From NCBI GenBank assembly GCA_023212695.1, contig JALCCG010000005.1:185558-249557 (forward strand): DNA of 64,000 nucleotides, in the 5' to 3' direction. The notes beneath the pieces were generated by a model. It saw nothing but the letters and a program-made list of their open reading frames with translations. It was not told where the DNA came from and made no database searches. This document shows, piece by piece, positions 1 through 10,564 of the stretch (positions within the stretch are counted from its first letter, which is position 1; each line of letters begins with the position of its first letter). The stretch comes from Sporisorium sorghi (lineage: Eukaryota > Basidiomycota > Ustilaginomycetes > Ustilaginales > Ustilaginaceae). The position numbers and the translations under genes were made by a program.

Positions 1-402
1 TTGCGCTTTCACATCCTCTTCCTTCGGTTCAGTCTCGTCGCCCGCCTCTTTTCCTGCGTTGTGCTTGCTTGCCTCGCTGTTCGATTGCTGCTCAGTCGGA
101 ACCGTTTCCGACTCTATCGCTTCCTTCGCAGTCGTGTCGGATTCAGAGACGTCGACCTTTCCAGCGTGTGAATCATGCTTTGCAAGACTCAGCCTGTCCA
201 CGTCGTCAGCAAGCGTCTCGGATGCGGTCGAGCAAGTGCGCTGTTCCTCTTCTGCTTTCTCTGCCTTGGTGTTTGCTGATGTGTCTTGTGCAGATGGCTC
301 GTTATCTTGAACAGTTGATGTGCCTGACACGATCGAATGCCTCTTGTTGTCGACTGCCTCGTCCGAGCCAGACCCGATGATATGGTCACTCGATGACGCC
401 AT
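1..402 (-). CDS. 5' part of an unidentified acidic, disordered protein (runs off the window)
   Basis: An open frame of 134 codons runs on the minus strand from an ATG at 402 to the window edge with no stop, so only the N-terminus is present. The peptide begins MASSSDHIIGSGSDEAVDNK and is rich in Glu, Asp, Ser, Thr and Lys, with no hydrophobic segment, signal peptide or recognisable domain. This composition is typical of a disordered N-terminal tail. Codon use (many C/G third positions) resembles the neighbouring real genes, and the frame stays open to the edge, which supports coding. I cannot assign a function. Its stop, length and any introns lie outside the window. Confidence 0.6.
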   Translation of the reverse strand, partial: MASSSDHIIGSGSDEAVDNKRHSIVSGTSTVQDNEPSAQDTSANTKAEKAEEEQRTCSTASETLADDVDRLSLAKHDSHAGKVDVSESDTTAKEAIESETVPTEQQSNSEASKHNAGKEAGDETEPKEEDVKAQ

Positions 403-823
403 GATGGCTACCTTGAGAAGAGCCAGAGTCGCAGCTCCGTGATGAAGATGGTGATGGTGACGAGCGAGATATGCGCAGTAAGCAAGACCTGAAACCGAGT
501 GTTGGGTTTTGGTTCTGCTGCCGTGCGCGTGTGAGGTGTGCGTTTCAAAAAAAATAAAATAAAAAATAAAAAATGCACGTTCCATGTGCGTGCTCGGCAG
601 CAAACGCTGCGGCCAACAAATTCGCGGCTCCCACCTTTGACCGCAGCTACGAGGTCAACAACTCACTCATTTCGACTCCTTCCAACAATGACGACATCGA
701 CGCCAGCTCGGAGGATCAAAGCTGATATACTCAGCTCACTGCATCCTTCGACCAGGGGCAACGCAACTTCATTCAGCAGCAGAGACATCAATCGTCAGAA
801 TCTATTCATGTCGTGCGTCGTGT
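403..823. other. intergenic region between two minus-strand genes
   Basis: About 420 bp between the ATG of the partial gene and the stop of the copper transporter. It should hold the promoter of the former and the 3' UTR of the latter. The only notable element is an A-rich run at 546-573 (T-rich on the coding strand). I see no convincing gene. A plus-strand frame covering this stretch is basic, low in complexity and has no domain. Confidence 0.5.
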
Positions 824-1740
824 CTATACACAGCAAGCCCCCGAACCGTAGCCGTGGTCCGGAAGCGTCACCACATGGCGTTTGAGATGGCTCTCCTCGT
901 CCGAGACACTCGACACGCTCGCAGAATCCTTGTTGGCGCCCGGCTGGCAGCAAGAGGAGGCAGCAATCTCTGTCGGGCGCGCATTGACACCGGTTTCTGC
1001 AGAGTAATCGTGGCCCATCTGGTCCACATCGACGAGGTGCGCCGACCCGAGCGTGTCCCAGGTGGAAAAAAAGTGGCCAAAGATGCCGCCGAGGACGATG
1101 GCAATGATGATGTAGCCGTTGAATGTCATGGCGATCAACATGATCAAGTACTGCAGAGGAGGTGATGCGGATCGACAAGAGGTCAGCTTCTGCAACGTCG
1201 CAACACAGTTAAACACGCCGACGAGACACTTACAGCACCGGTGAATTGCACACCATACAACAGCGAACGGAGGAGCTGCTGCCACATCTTGGGTCGGAAG
1301 CGCATCGAGTCGAGCGCGGCTTGGCGGTAACCTGACTTGCTAGCGGGAATGCCAAAGAAGATGGAATCAAGATGCTCAAGCCTCTGGCTCAAGGTCAAGC
1401 GATCCTGCGACGGCTCCGACTCGGCTAGGCGCGAGGCCATCTCGGCCTTGAGGTGCTGAGTGTGGCGCCTCGTCTCCCGTCGTTGCACCATGGCTCGCTC
1501 GAGGATCCATCGATCAAACTCGCGGCTCCATCGTCGCACCGTCTCGATGAGGAAGACGATCAAGAAGACGCCGATGCACGTTCCGGCGAACTGCGCTTCG
1601 GTCGTGATGTGCCATGACGAGGTGAGCACACACGTGTTGATCGTCTGCCAGTTGCCGAGCATGTTCATCGAGCAGGCGCTGGAGGACGGGTCGCCCATGC
1701 CCGACATACCGGACATGCTAGAGTGGTCGTGCGAAGTCAT
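824..1740 (-). CDS. Ctr-family copper transporter
   Basis: High-affinity Cu(I) uptake permease of the Ctr family, acting as a trimer in the plasma or vacuolar membrane. Two coding exons: 1740-1234 and 1150-824. The intron is 1233-1151 (GTAAGT donor, TGCAG acceptor, phase 0), giving 277 aa. The N-terminus is His/Met-rich with MSGMSGMG and a CSMNMLGNW segment, as in fungal Ctr4-like ectodomains. TM1 is about residues 46-66. After a long charged cytosolic loop, TM2 carries the MxxxM copper filter (MLIAM) and TM3 carries the GxxxG packing motif (GGIFG). The cytosolic tail has two vicinal Cys pairs (SCCQ and the terminal ACCV), likely for handing copper to chaperones. The intron falls at the start of TM2. 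I could not pick out a copper-response element upstream. The family call is firm; which Ctr paralogue it is remains unknown. Confidence 0.92.
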
Positions 1741-2192
1741 GCTGCTGATGTGATGGGTGAGGTTGCAAGCAAGGCAATGGATCCGATGGGCAGAGGATAG
1801 ACAGCGGGTCGAAACTTGCTTGCTGGGTGCAGTGGTCCTGTTAAGTAGTCGAGTCGAGATGGAGCAATGCCGCAGAGCTGATGGCGAGAGCGTTTGTATG
1901 GCTTCGGACACTTCTGTCGGAGAAAGGCTGCGAGCAAGATGGTGGGGACGTCGTTCCGAATGAGTTCGGGAAGCAGAGCCCCTAAAAAGCAGCTTCAAGT
2001 CGCGGAAACGAAGTCGATCTGAGCGCACGAAGAAAGTGAAGCGGTGGTTCCGCTTTGGTCACTGTAGAGGTGCGTGCGTCGAGAAGTGGGCGGAACGTTG
2101 AATGAAGTAGAAGAAGAAAGGATGTGTCGGAGGAGCAGAAGCTGATGAGCCTGCAGCTCTGTTCACTTTGTTCATTCGAAGGCGTCCTGCAA

Positions 2193-2197
<5 letters not shown>

Positions 2198-2232
<35 letters not shown>
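2198..2232. repeat. (TC)n microsatellite
   Basis: Uninterrupted TC dinucleotides, about 17 units, in the region upstream of the copper transporter. Confidence 0.95.
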
Positions 2233-2234
<2 letters not shown>

Positions 2235-2670
2235 AGCCTTCGGATCATTGGGCCGACCTCTTCAACGAACGAGAGCAGCAGTTGCAGCGCCAGACTGATG
2301 AAACTTGTGACATCTCTTGCAACAAAGGTACCGAGCTGCTCGGAGCGTTTTCGCCGCTTCTTTTTCCTCCCCAAAAAGGGACATCCCATCCGCAAGCTTA
2401 ACGAGAGCTGCTTCTCGGAGCCTTTTTCAAAATTAATTTCGATGAAAAACGCCTTTCAACCCTGAAATTCCAGAGCGGTGAGAAAGTCTCCAGGCTCTCT
2501 TTTCTGTTCCTATTCTTTGCTCTTGTCCTCGCCATCAGCCAGCCTTGCGTGTCGGAAACAAGTCGGAAAGGAGCCGCTGCAACAGACGACGCCAAGAGAC
2601 AAGTCGCATCTGCCGAATGCTTCTCATCCGCCTCGGCCTGTTGCCGATCCTATCAACGAACCAAGACAAC

Positions 2671-2690
2671 CACACACACACACACACACA
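2671..2690. repeat. (CA)n microsatellite
   Basis: Ten CA dinucleotides downstream of the coiled-coil protein gene. Confidence 0.95.
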
Positions 2691-2821
2691 AACAACTTCA
2701 AAGCAAGCTTCGATTGCGCCAACTGACTGGTGAACAAGCTTTCGACAACTGGCGGACGCGACATTTGGCCTGGCGTGCTGCTGATGAATGCGACGGTCCC
2801 TTTTTCTGAGGATAGAATTGG

Positions 2822-4264
2822 CTAGTGACGGAGAGACATATCGAGCTGGTCGTGCAGGTAAGGTGTGGCGGTGTGAGGTCGAGGCACCAGCTGAACCGAG
2901 TCAAACGACAGATCGCGATGGCTCGGTAGCATTGGCTGGGAAAGAGACTGGGAATGGTGTTCGTGTGACCATGCTGCGGCGGGATGCGGTCGAAGCTGAG
3001 AGTAATGCTGCTGTTGCTGTTGATGATCGTACGTAGGCTGCTGTTGCTGCTGGCGGATCTCTTGGCTGGGTTCGGGTCGTTCTTGATCGGGCAAGGCAGT
3101 CGAAGTGATAGCGACAGACGATGATGGAAGCGGCGGCGTCTGTCCGTCGTCGGCAGAGGGCAGCTTGGCCTTTTTGCCGTTCGTAGGACTTGTCTTCTTG
3201 CGAGGCGGACTTGCTCTTTTATTGTTCTTCGTGGCTGTAGTGGTGGTGTTATTGTTGCTGGTCGTCGTTGCTGTTGTAGCTGCACTCGCCGTCGCGGCAG
3301 CTGCCACATCGCTCTTGGCCTTTGAGACAGGCGGCGGCTTTCTTCCTTTGGCCGCAAGCTCTTGCACCATCTCCATGCCCGCTCGAAACTCGGCCTGCAT
3401 AGCTTCGAGCGTGGTCTTGAGCTCTCTCTGCCAAGCCGCCGACGATTCCTCGAGCAACTTGATGCGCCCAAAGATGATTCTCCTATCTTCCGCAGCGCGC
3501 ACCACCTTCTGGGTGATCTCGACCTGCAGCGGAAGGATCTGTGCCATCTGCGAGCTCATCTGCTCTTGCTCCATCACAGCGCCCCTGAGGCGAGCCGAAA
3601 CGTCGTTGAGCTCCTCCTGCACCTGGGTCATGCGGTATTCGGATGCGAGCCAGAAGCAGTGGATGCTGTCTTCGATGTTCTTCAGCCGATTCGAGTCGCT
3701 TTCTTGAGGTTCGGCCGTGGGTGCTCGTGCCGAAGCGGCTGGCTTGGAGGTGACTTCGTGGTCTGTAGTGCTGCTCGAGACTGCACCCAAATCCGAGTGC
3801 TGCGACGTTCTGATGCTTCCGGTTGCTTGGAGACCGAACGATGGATAGTGTGGCTGCAAGAGGCGACCGCTCTCGGCACCGCGACGCGGTAAAACGGGCG
3901 TGTTGGGAACATTCTGCAGCGGATCCCAGTTGAACGGGAGCTGCGTACTGGAGGGCTGCGATGCTGCTCTGTGATGCGAAGCTTGATTGTTCGATGGATT
4001 TGGTGGATGTTCTTTGCTCGAAACAGACAGGTCTGACAGTCGATACCAAGATTGATAGTGCGATGCGTCGTACGCCTCAGCAGCCGACATCATATGGTCC
4101 ATTTCTTCTTGCTTGACCTGTTGCCAAGCTTGAAGTGTCTCGTTGTCCTCGTTGGGAGCATCGACTTTGCGCTGCGCTAGGATCTCGTATCCTTCTTGCT
4201 GCATTGCTAGCCGCTCAAGAGGGTCCTGGCGTACTGAGGATGAAGGATCCGAGGCCTGCATCAT
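2822..4264 (-). CDS. unknown coiled-coil protein with poly-Gln and basic stretches
   Basis: A 480-aa protein if started at the first ATG in frame (4264, followed directly by a second ATG at 4261). I do not recognise the family. From N to C: a Ser/Pro-rich tail; a helix-forming stretch with repeated Gln/Glu (near QAWQQVKQEEMDHMM); a disordered Ser/Thr/Pro region; a predicted coiled coil in the middle third (from RLKNIEDSIHCFWLASEYRM to MVQELAAKGRK); an Ala/Thr/Asn low-complexity run; a lysine-rich stretch (KKTSPTNGKKAKLP) that could be a nuclear signal; and a poly-Gln tail. The frame stays open upstream to 4378 without an ATG, and a plausible acceptor (TTAAAGCAG, about 4370) is present, so a short upstream exon cannot be excluded. 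A nuclear or scaffolding role is only a guess. Confidence 0.7.
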   Translation of the reverse strand: MMQASDPSSSVRQDPLERLAMQQEGYEILAQRKVDAPNEDNETLQAWQQVKQEEMDHMMSAAEAYDASHYQSWYRLSDLSVSSKEHPPNPSNNQASHHRAASQPSSTQLPFNWDPLQNVPNTPVLPRRGAESGRLLQPHYPSFGLQATGSIRTSQHSDLGAVSSSTTDHEVTSKPAASARAPTAEPQESDSNRLKNIEDSIHCFWLASEYRMTQVQEELNDVSARLRGAVMEQEQMSSQMAQILPLQVEITQKVVRAAEDRRIIFGRIKLLEESSAAWQRELKTTLEAMQAEFRAGMEMVQELAAKGRKPPPVSKAKSDVAAAATASAATTATTTSNNNTTTTATKNNKRASPPRKKTSPTNGKKAKLPSADDGQTPPLPSSSVAITSTALPDQERPEPSQEIRQQQQQPTYDHQQQQQHYSQLRPHPAAAWSHEHHSQSLSQPMLPSHRDLSFDSVQLVPRPHTATPYLHDQLDMSLRH

Positions 4265-5934
4265 GCTTGGGCAACGGGCTTGGCAGTCCGTGGAGGACGG
4301 GGAGGATGAAGGCAGGCAAGGTGCGTCTGAGCTGGGGGCATTGGTCGGCCGGGCGGCCGTGATCTGCTTTAAGTACAATGCTGGAGCGCGGATCTGAAGG
4401 AAGCGCCGCGGACTCTTCCACGGACGACTCGCAGAGTGGGTCTAGGTATGCCGCACCTCGTTCAGCTCGCTCTTTGGGCTCAGGAGCCGTCGTCGTCAAG
4501 TAGCTCGGGCTCCTCGTCTGTGTCTCCAGGCAGGGAAGCAGGCCGTCGACATTGTTCGCGGCGGAGATCTCAACTCAGCCACGAAACGACACTCTTCTGC
4601 TTCACAAAAGACCACGCGATTCGCGGGTGTTGCCGTGATGAGCTCTTTGACATGTTGGCTGCACTGACGACGACCGAAGTGCGGCCGATCAGATTAAGCG
4701 ACACATTAACTTTATCTATGGGAGAATGGACTTAGTCAACGACGGTCGAGATGCTCAGATTGCCGTGTGAACACCGAGAGGGTCTCCACCGTCAAGCGCA
4801 TCTGATGCATGACGACGGACGATGCTAGCACCGCAAAGCCGCTGCAAGATGCAATTTTTGAGGTGCTTTCTCGGACATCGACGTTGGCCTTTCATGATCT
4901 ACTGCATGAACAAAACTGCATGATCGACTGTCAGTCCTCTTTGACGAAGATGCGCAACGGCAGCTGTTGTCCCGGGACGCCGGTCTGTCGATCCCGTTTC
5001 GGTCTTGGACGGACTTGGTACGGTCACAGCTCGGGCAAGCAAGTCTCAGTGACAGCGTTCGGAAAGTGTGAGCATGCAGATACTCAGAAGACTCGGATGT
5101 GACAGATGAAGTGTGGCTTCATCTTAACTCTGAGCTTGAATCACACCGACTGGGAGCATTCTCGCTCTCGCCAGCACTGAAGCTTCATTTGCTTTGAGAC
5201 AGCGGCCGCCAGACGCTTGGGGAGGTGCGCAGTCCGGCCATTGTTCCTTGAGCTTCTTCACAATGCTGAGTTCAGGAGGTCCGAATGTTGCTTCTCCACC
5301 GCTCTGTAAGCTCTCTGACTGCTCTTCTCTCCAACGGTCGAGGTGGATGCTTTGTCGACGAGAAGACGGTTGCGGATGTTGCAACCCAGACGCTGAGCTT
5401 GAGTCTAACAAAGGCAAGAAAAAAAAAAAAAAAAAAAAAAAAAAAAGAAAAAAAAGAGAGAAGTCGCGCTGAGGAGGCGAATAATTTTGTGTTGGTCTTC
5501 TCGCTGGAAAAGGGAAAGAAAAACGCTCAAGCCAGCCAGTCAAAAGTCGAGGCGTGTTCTGACGTGTGTCGATTCGATGCTCACTTCTCTCTTCTCTTCT
5601 CTTCCCTTCTCACTCTGACTCTCCTCTTCATCCTTTGCTGGCATCACCCTCGTTCCTGGTCGACCTCGGAGCTTGGGCTGTGCACCACCATAACCTTCTC
5701 TCGCAAGCACCCTCGATACCTGGCTTGGCAATACCCTCTGCTTCCTACCAACTTCGGTCATACCAACAGGTCTTGCCGTTTCGTTCTTGGCGCTTTCGAG
5801 TCACCCCGGCCCCTTTGGCTCATCTAGCAGCAGCCTCCGTCTTTGGTCGGCGATGCAGCAGCTAGCATCGGCTTGCCTCCCGTCCAGTCCTTTGCTCGAG
5901 CTTCTTCTTCTTTGACTCTGCTGCTGCTGGCAAG
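4265..5934. other. divergent intergenic region with poly-A tract
   Basis: About 1.67 kb between two divergently transcribed genes, so it should hold both promoters and leaders. There is a long A tract at 5419-5455, interrupted once by G. Small frames, including a 97-codon plus-strand one at 4809-5102, have no domain or signal peptide, and I do not call them genes. Confidence 0.5.
5419..5455. repeat. poly-A tract
   Basis: A run of 28 A, then G, then 8 A, in the leader or promoter of the Dsl1-like gene. The exact length is prone to sequencing error. Confidence 0.9.
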
Positions 5935-8900
5935 ATGAGCACTTCCGCGGCCAGGCAGGACCCTTCGCTTTCGGCAGCGAGCTTTCTCGCCTCAATCAAT
6001 GCCGAGTCGAGCACCTCTTTTGCTTCGGACGACGCAGCGACATCTGCAGCAGGCTCGGCGCCGTCCCTGCCCATCTCGGCCAAGGTTTCGCTCGTCGATG
6101 CACAGATTGACGCGCTCGAGACTCGCATAGAGCAGACCATCACCGCACATGCACCTCAGCTTCGCCAACGGGCTGCCTCGACTCGCACCGTCGACCGCGA
6201 TCTCAACCAGCTCTGGCAGTCCATCAACCAAACCAGCTCTCGTCTCGTCACCGTCGGACCCCAACTAGCTCCAATAGCATCCGACTACCATGATGCACTC
6301 GCCCAGAGCTCCCGGCAGGGCCTTCTCATCTCGGTGCTGTCCGATCTGCTTGCTGCAACACGTCAGCTCGAAGCGCTCGAAAAGCTGCACCAGCAATCCG
6401 ACTTGTCAAAGCTCGAAGCTCAATTGCCAGGGGCGGCAAAAGTCATGCAACCATTCTTCTCCTCTCCTGCACTCCGAAACCTTCCGGCCGTCGCAGAGCT
6501 TCAGGCTCGCTTCGACCGTCTTGGCGAGGCCTGCGCGAATTCAAAATCGGCGGCTCGCAGTTCGGATGTAAAGGAACCCGTTCCGTCGAGTCAAGCAGAC
6601 CCGACTCTCGAGCCAAGCACTGCAGAGCAAAAGGACGCATCTGGCGAAAACGCCGCCCAAGCTCTTTCGCCTGCCCTCAAGATCCTAGAGACCGCACGTG
6701 CCATCATCGTGTCGCGCAACCCCGAAGAAGGCTGGAAGCAGGTCCGCATCGAGATGGATGCGCCTGCTCCGCCCCCTCCTGCGATCTCGGCGCCTGCTCC
6801 TCCGACTACAGCAGCAGTAGCAAAAGCAGACTCGCAGAGGTCGTCCTTGGATGTGCGTCCGGAGCACTTGCTTCGTGAGGACCTTGGCCCAGCATCGGCG
6901 TCGTTGACGCGAACTTCTTCGTCTTCTTCTGCAAGCAACGCCCGAAGCAGGCACAGGCCCAAACTTGGAGCGCGTGTCATCCGTCCGCAGGATCAATTAG
7001 GAAGCGGGCCTTTCAACGCCGAGGATACACCTCTCGACGAGGACGGATGGGGCCTTGACGAGGCTGACGAAGATGAGAGCGCAATTCCGCCACAGGTCAC
7101 GAGCAGCAGCCATGCAGTTCCTTCACATGCGTCGATGTCCCATTCCGGCCAGCCTGTTCACCAAAGCATTGCAGCTCTGGTGCGCGACGACCGCTTTGGC
7201 TCTCCGAGTGGCTCTGCGTCGATGCATAGCAGTGTGAGCTCCAGCTCGTCGCAACGCAGCGCGTTCGCCGTTCAAGAGCCCGTTTCGCACGCAGAAATCG
7301 CAGGGAGTCAGGAAGTCGACGCATGGGGTTTGGGCGAAGAAGACAACAACGACGAAGCTGATGCATGGGACCTGGATGACGACGACGCCGTACACCAGCA
7401 GTCTACATCACCACAAAAGGCGGCAGCGCACGCCCGAGAACCTCTTGGCAGCATCGATGCACGTGCGCCGCCGAGTGCCGCAGCTTCTCATGACGCCTGG
7501 GGATTGGAGGACGACGAAGGAGAAGAAGCCGACGCGGGAGACGATCCATGGGAGGCGCAAGAACCGCCCAAACACGCTGCACCCGAGCCAGCGTCGGTGC
7601 TTCAGAGCGGTTCACACCCAGCTGCGCCTGACGTCGAAGATGATCCCTGGGAGACAACCGATCACGCGGAGCAAAGCGCAACGACTCAACCTGCATCCGA
7701 GGCGCATCCTTCCGCTCTCCCCCTTGCATCACAGGCACAACGTGGCCTTGGAGCGGCTCCTTCTGTCGTTGCCGACAGCGATGTGGATACCTCTGCACCA
7801 CTTTCGCGGACGGCCGAGCCATCGACAGCGGCACAAACAGAGCGAACAACGCATGCCACGTCGCCCGATGCTCACAAGGCCAAGGAGATTTTGCCGACAC
7901 CCGACGTCGAAACAACAAGTCGACTGGCCGCCGTCAGCGCAGAGCCACCTAAGCCGGTTGAGACCACGTCAGGCACTCAACAGCATGTGCCCGAGCCGGC
8001 CGATCAACACTTGGACAAGGAGCAAGACGCGGACGCGTGGGACTTCGAAGAAAACTCGAGCGCATCAGAGGCAGACCGTGCCGAGCTTGCTCAGATGACG
8101 CCTCTGCAGAAGCAAGAGGCATCCAGCGCACGAGCACCAGCCACGCCAACCGCAGCCACGAAGGCAGAATCAGAACAGGCTCCTTCGGCAGCAACCCGCT
8201 CGATCGAGTCGACGCCTATCAAGCTTGCGGCACCCCAGGTTCCTGAGGCCGAACCAGTATCGAGCCCGCCTTCGTCCTCTGTCTGGCCCGACGACTTTTC
8301 CGACTCGGAGTCGACTGGTGTTCCCGCCTCATCGTCGTTCAAAGGGGCTGCAGCTTCGTCCAACGCGCATCGCTCAGTGTCGTCGACACGATCCGTTTCT
8401 GCAGATACAAAAGTGTCCCGTAGCGCTGCAGCAAAACGGCCAGAACCAACGCCGGAGCCAACACCTCTCGCGGCGCCAGCGCCCAAGGAAGAATGCACGA
8501 TCAGCAAGCGATCGCAGGATCTGGTCAGCCTAGCCGAGACTACGATGAGCTCCGTCCTCTCTAGCTTGCAGGGCGCGAAAGCTTCTGGCGCCGAGGCCGG
8601 TCGGGACGATGTGGAAGCGCTCGCAGCTACTATCTACAAGATCTTTGAGCTGCACCGCGCGCTCATGCCGGTCGCTCACGGCGAAGTGCTTCGAGACGTG
8701 CCGTCGTTGGCGATGCAGTTCTTCAACGATTGCGAGTACCTTGCGCGCGAGTTGACGCGGCTCATCGCCGACAAGGGCGGAGACATTACGTCAGCATGGA
8801 TCGCACACGATGCGGAGGCGGCGAAGCGATGGAAGACCAAGGAGCTGGTGAAGCTGGAGCAGGAAGCGACGTTGACACGGGGATTGGGACAGAGATGGTT

Positions 8901-9480
8901 CGAAGCGCAGATGACGGCGCAGACCAAGATTCTGTTGGATACGCTGATGGAAGCGGATGGTTTCGCACGAACCTTTGACGATCAGCGGTACGCACGGTGC
9001 GAGCGATGCATCAAGCAGGTGGTGCAGACGCTGGAGCAGCTGGCCAAGGCGTGGCGGCCGGTGCTGGTGGCGTCGCGCTTCCACGCTGCGATCGGACGGC
9101 TGGCGGATCTGGTGTTTCAAAAGGTGCTGCACGACGTGCTCGACCTGGAAGACATTGGCGAGAGCGAGTCGGAAAAGATCGCGTCGCTGGTCAAGACGCT
9201 GGGCACCCTGGAGAGCCTTTTCGCGGCAGAGGAAGGGGCCGAGCAGCCAAGTGCAGCGCCGCTGTGGGTGCCGAGCTGGTTCAAGACGTCGTATCTGATC
9301 GAGATACTGACGGGATCGCTGGTGGATATCGAGTTCCTGGCGTTTGAGGCGGGCGCGCTGGTCGACTACAGCCGCAAGGAGCTGACGGGTCTGATCAAGG
9401 CGCTGTTTGCCGACACGCCGAATCGTGGCAAGCTGCTGCGGAGGATCGAGACGGCGCCTGTCGAGGTGCTGGCTCAATAA
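5935..9480 (+). CDS. ZW10/Dsl1-family vesicle-tethering subunit
   Basis: A 1181-aa protein of the ZW10/Dsl1 family, the subunit that captures COPI vesicles at the ER with Tip20/RINT1 and Sec39/NAG and binds ER SNAREs. The N-terminal ~230 residues are helical (SLVDAQIDALETRIEQTI onward), as in ZW10. The last ~310 residues hold the conserved C-terminal region, including LMPVAHGEVLRDVPSLAMQF followed by FNDCEYLARELTRL, matching the family signature. Between them is a ~600-residue disordered insert. It carries Trp residues in acidic surroundings at about W372, W464, W478, W522, W539, W572, W702 and W784 (forms such as DAWGL, DAWDL, DDPWE). Yeast Dsl1 has an acidic, Trp-containing lasso that binds alpha- and delta-COP, so I infer a COPI-binding role here. 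The ATG at 5935 is the first in frame. Intronless. The protein is longer than yeast Dsl1 or animal ZW10 because of the insert. Confidence 0.85.
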   Translation: MSTSAARQDPSLSAASFLASINAESSTSFASDDAATSAAGSAPSLPISAKVSLVDAQIDALETRIEQTITAHAPQLRQRAASTRTVDRDLNQLWQSINQTSSRLVTVGPQLAPIASDYHDALAQSSRQGLLISVLSDLLAATRQLEALEKLHQQSDLSKLEAQLPGAAKVMQPFFSSPALRNLPAVAELQARFDRLGEACANSKSAARSSDVKEPVPSSQADPTLEPSTAEQKDASGENAAQALSPALKILETARAIIVSRNPEEGWKQVRIEMDAPAPPPPAISAPAPPTTAAVAKADSQRSSLDVRPEHLLREDLGPASASLTRTSSSSSASNARSRHRPKLGARVIRPQDQLGSGPFNAEDTPLDEDGWGLDEADEDESAIPPQVTSSSHAVPSHASMSHSGQPVHQSIAALVRDDRFGSPSGSASMHSSVSSSSSQRSAFAVQEPVSHAEIAGSQEVDAWGLGEEDNNDEADAWDLDDDDAVHQQSTSPQKAAAHAREPLGSIDARAPPSAAASHDAWGLEDDEGEEADAGDDPWEAQEPPKHAAPEPASVLQSGSHPAAPDVEDDPWETTDHAEQSATTQPASEAHPSALPLASQAQRGLGAAPSVVADSDVDTSAPLSRTAEPSTAAQTERTTHATSPDAHKAKEILPTPDVETTSRLAAVSAEPPKPVETTSGTQQHVPEPADQHLDKEQDADAWDFEENSSASEADRAELAQMTPLQKQEASSARAPATPTAATKAESEQAPSAATRSIESTPIKLAAPQVPEAEPVSSPPSSSVWPDDFSDSESTGVPASSSFKGAAASSNAHRSVSSTRSVSADTKVSRSAAAKRPEPTPEPTPLAAPAPKEECTISKRSQDLVSLAETTMSSVLSSLQGAKASGAEAGRDDVEALAATIYKIFELHRALMPVAHGEVLRDVPSLAMQFFNDCEYLARELTRLIADKGGDITSAWIAHDAEAAKRWKTKELVKLEQEATLTRGLGQRWFEAQMTAQTKILLDTLMEADGFARTFDDQRYARCERCIKQVVQTLEQLAKAWRPVLVASRFHAAIGRLADLVFQKVLHDVLDLEDIGESESEKIASLVKTLGTLESLFAAEEGAEQPSAAPLWVPSWFKTSYLIEILTGSLVDIEFLAFEAGALVDYSRKELTGLIKALFADTPNRGKLLRRIETAPVEVLAQ

Positions 9481-10450
9481 GTTTGCGCCCACATTGAGCT
9501 AGTTCATCAATGCGAGCGAGCGAGCGATGATCGGCGTGGTTCAAGTGTGCCCATGCGTGCTTGGCATTGTTCTCACATAGACCTCTTGGCACACAGCAAA
9601 GTATTGCCGATGCGGCTGTCCATGTTGCAAGCTCAACTCAATAAGAGAAGCGCAGCACCAAAATGCGGGGAACGCGCAAAAGGTCATGAAGCGACCATCA
9701 TGGGCCTGAGACCGCAATCGCAACGTGGTGGACCCTGCCCACGTCAAATGGCCAAGAAAAGGGGGATCTGATCGGCTTGGCGCTTTCATCATCTTGCAAA
9801 GGAGGCGAACCATGTGATGTGTTGGTGTCGAAAAGGGCTGGTGCTGTGATCGCGCCGTCCCGTCTTGGCGGTTGCGCGATGCGCGTAAATTGGCCATTCA
9901 CTGCAGCAGTCGCTGCAGCAGACGCCTCCGTCGGAAGTGCAGCGACGTTCTTTTTGTGGGCGTGGTCGTTCGGAAGCCTTTCTCTGCTTCTGCGCTTGAG
10001 CGTCATCGGATTGCAAACAAAAATTTTATTTTTATAATAATCGTGAAGTGGACGAGAGGATGATGGTGGAGTTCCGACAACGTCGTTTGTGCCCTTTTTT
10101 TCCCCCTTTGCGCGCTTTCGTGCCCGACGCCGAACCGAACGTGCTCGCTCTCATAATGCTCTCTCTCTCTCTCTTCGATTGATCCTCTGCCATAGCTGAG
10201 ACGAGACGGCGGATGCGCTCTCGCTCGCTCGCTCCGATTCGGCTTTTCCGCTGTGTGGGTTTTCGGGTAAAAGGGCTCTCCCAAAACTTTTTCGAGTTGG
10301 TCGTCGGCATCGCCGTCCACTTTGCCCTACGCAAAAGGCCAAGCAGTTCCGTGACAGAAGCGACTGTTTTGTCCATCGTTCCCCAGATCTTTTACAGTTG
10401 CCGAAGAAAGAGAGCCAAACTCAGCTTGGCAGAGCAGAGACACAGCTTGT

Positions 10451-10490
10451 TTGCTGTGCTTGCTGTGCTTGCTGTGCTTGCTGTGCTTGC
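10451..10490. repeat. 9-bp minisatellite (TTGCTGTGC), about 4.4 units
   Basis: Perfect head-to-tail copies of TTGCTGTGC lying about 320-360 bp upstream of the exoglucanase ATG. Confidence 0.95.
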
Positions 10491-10558
10491 TTCCTCACCA
10501 CTCTGATCGACGGAAGATCGGAAGGGGCCTGGCATAGCATCGACGCTGCTTGCCGACT

Positions 10559-10564
10559 TATATA
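10559..10564 (+). promoter_or_regulatory. TATA-like box of the exoglucanase gene
   Basis: TATATA lies 247 bp before the ATG at 10811, with pyrimidine-rich sequence following. A transcript start about 30 bp downstream would give a leader of roughly 210 nt. This is inference from position only. Confidence 0.35.

Larger units (their letters stand above)
1741..2821. other. intergenic region with CT and CA microsatellites
   Basis: About 1.1 kb holding the copper-transporter promoter and the 3' flank of the next minus-strand gene. It contains a (TC)n tract of about 17 units at 2198-2232 and a (CA)n tract of 10 units at 2671-2690. The open frames here are repeat-derived peptides without domains; I see no gene. 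Confidence 0.5.
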
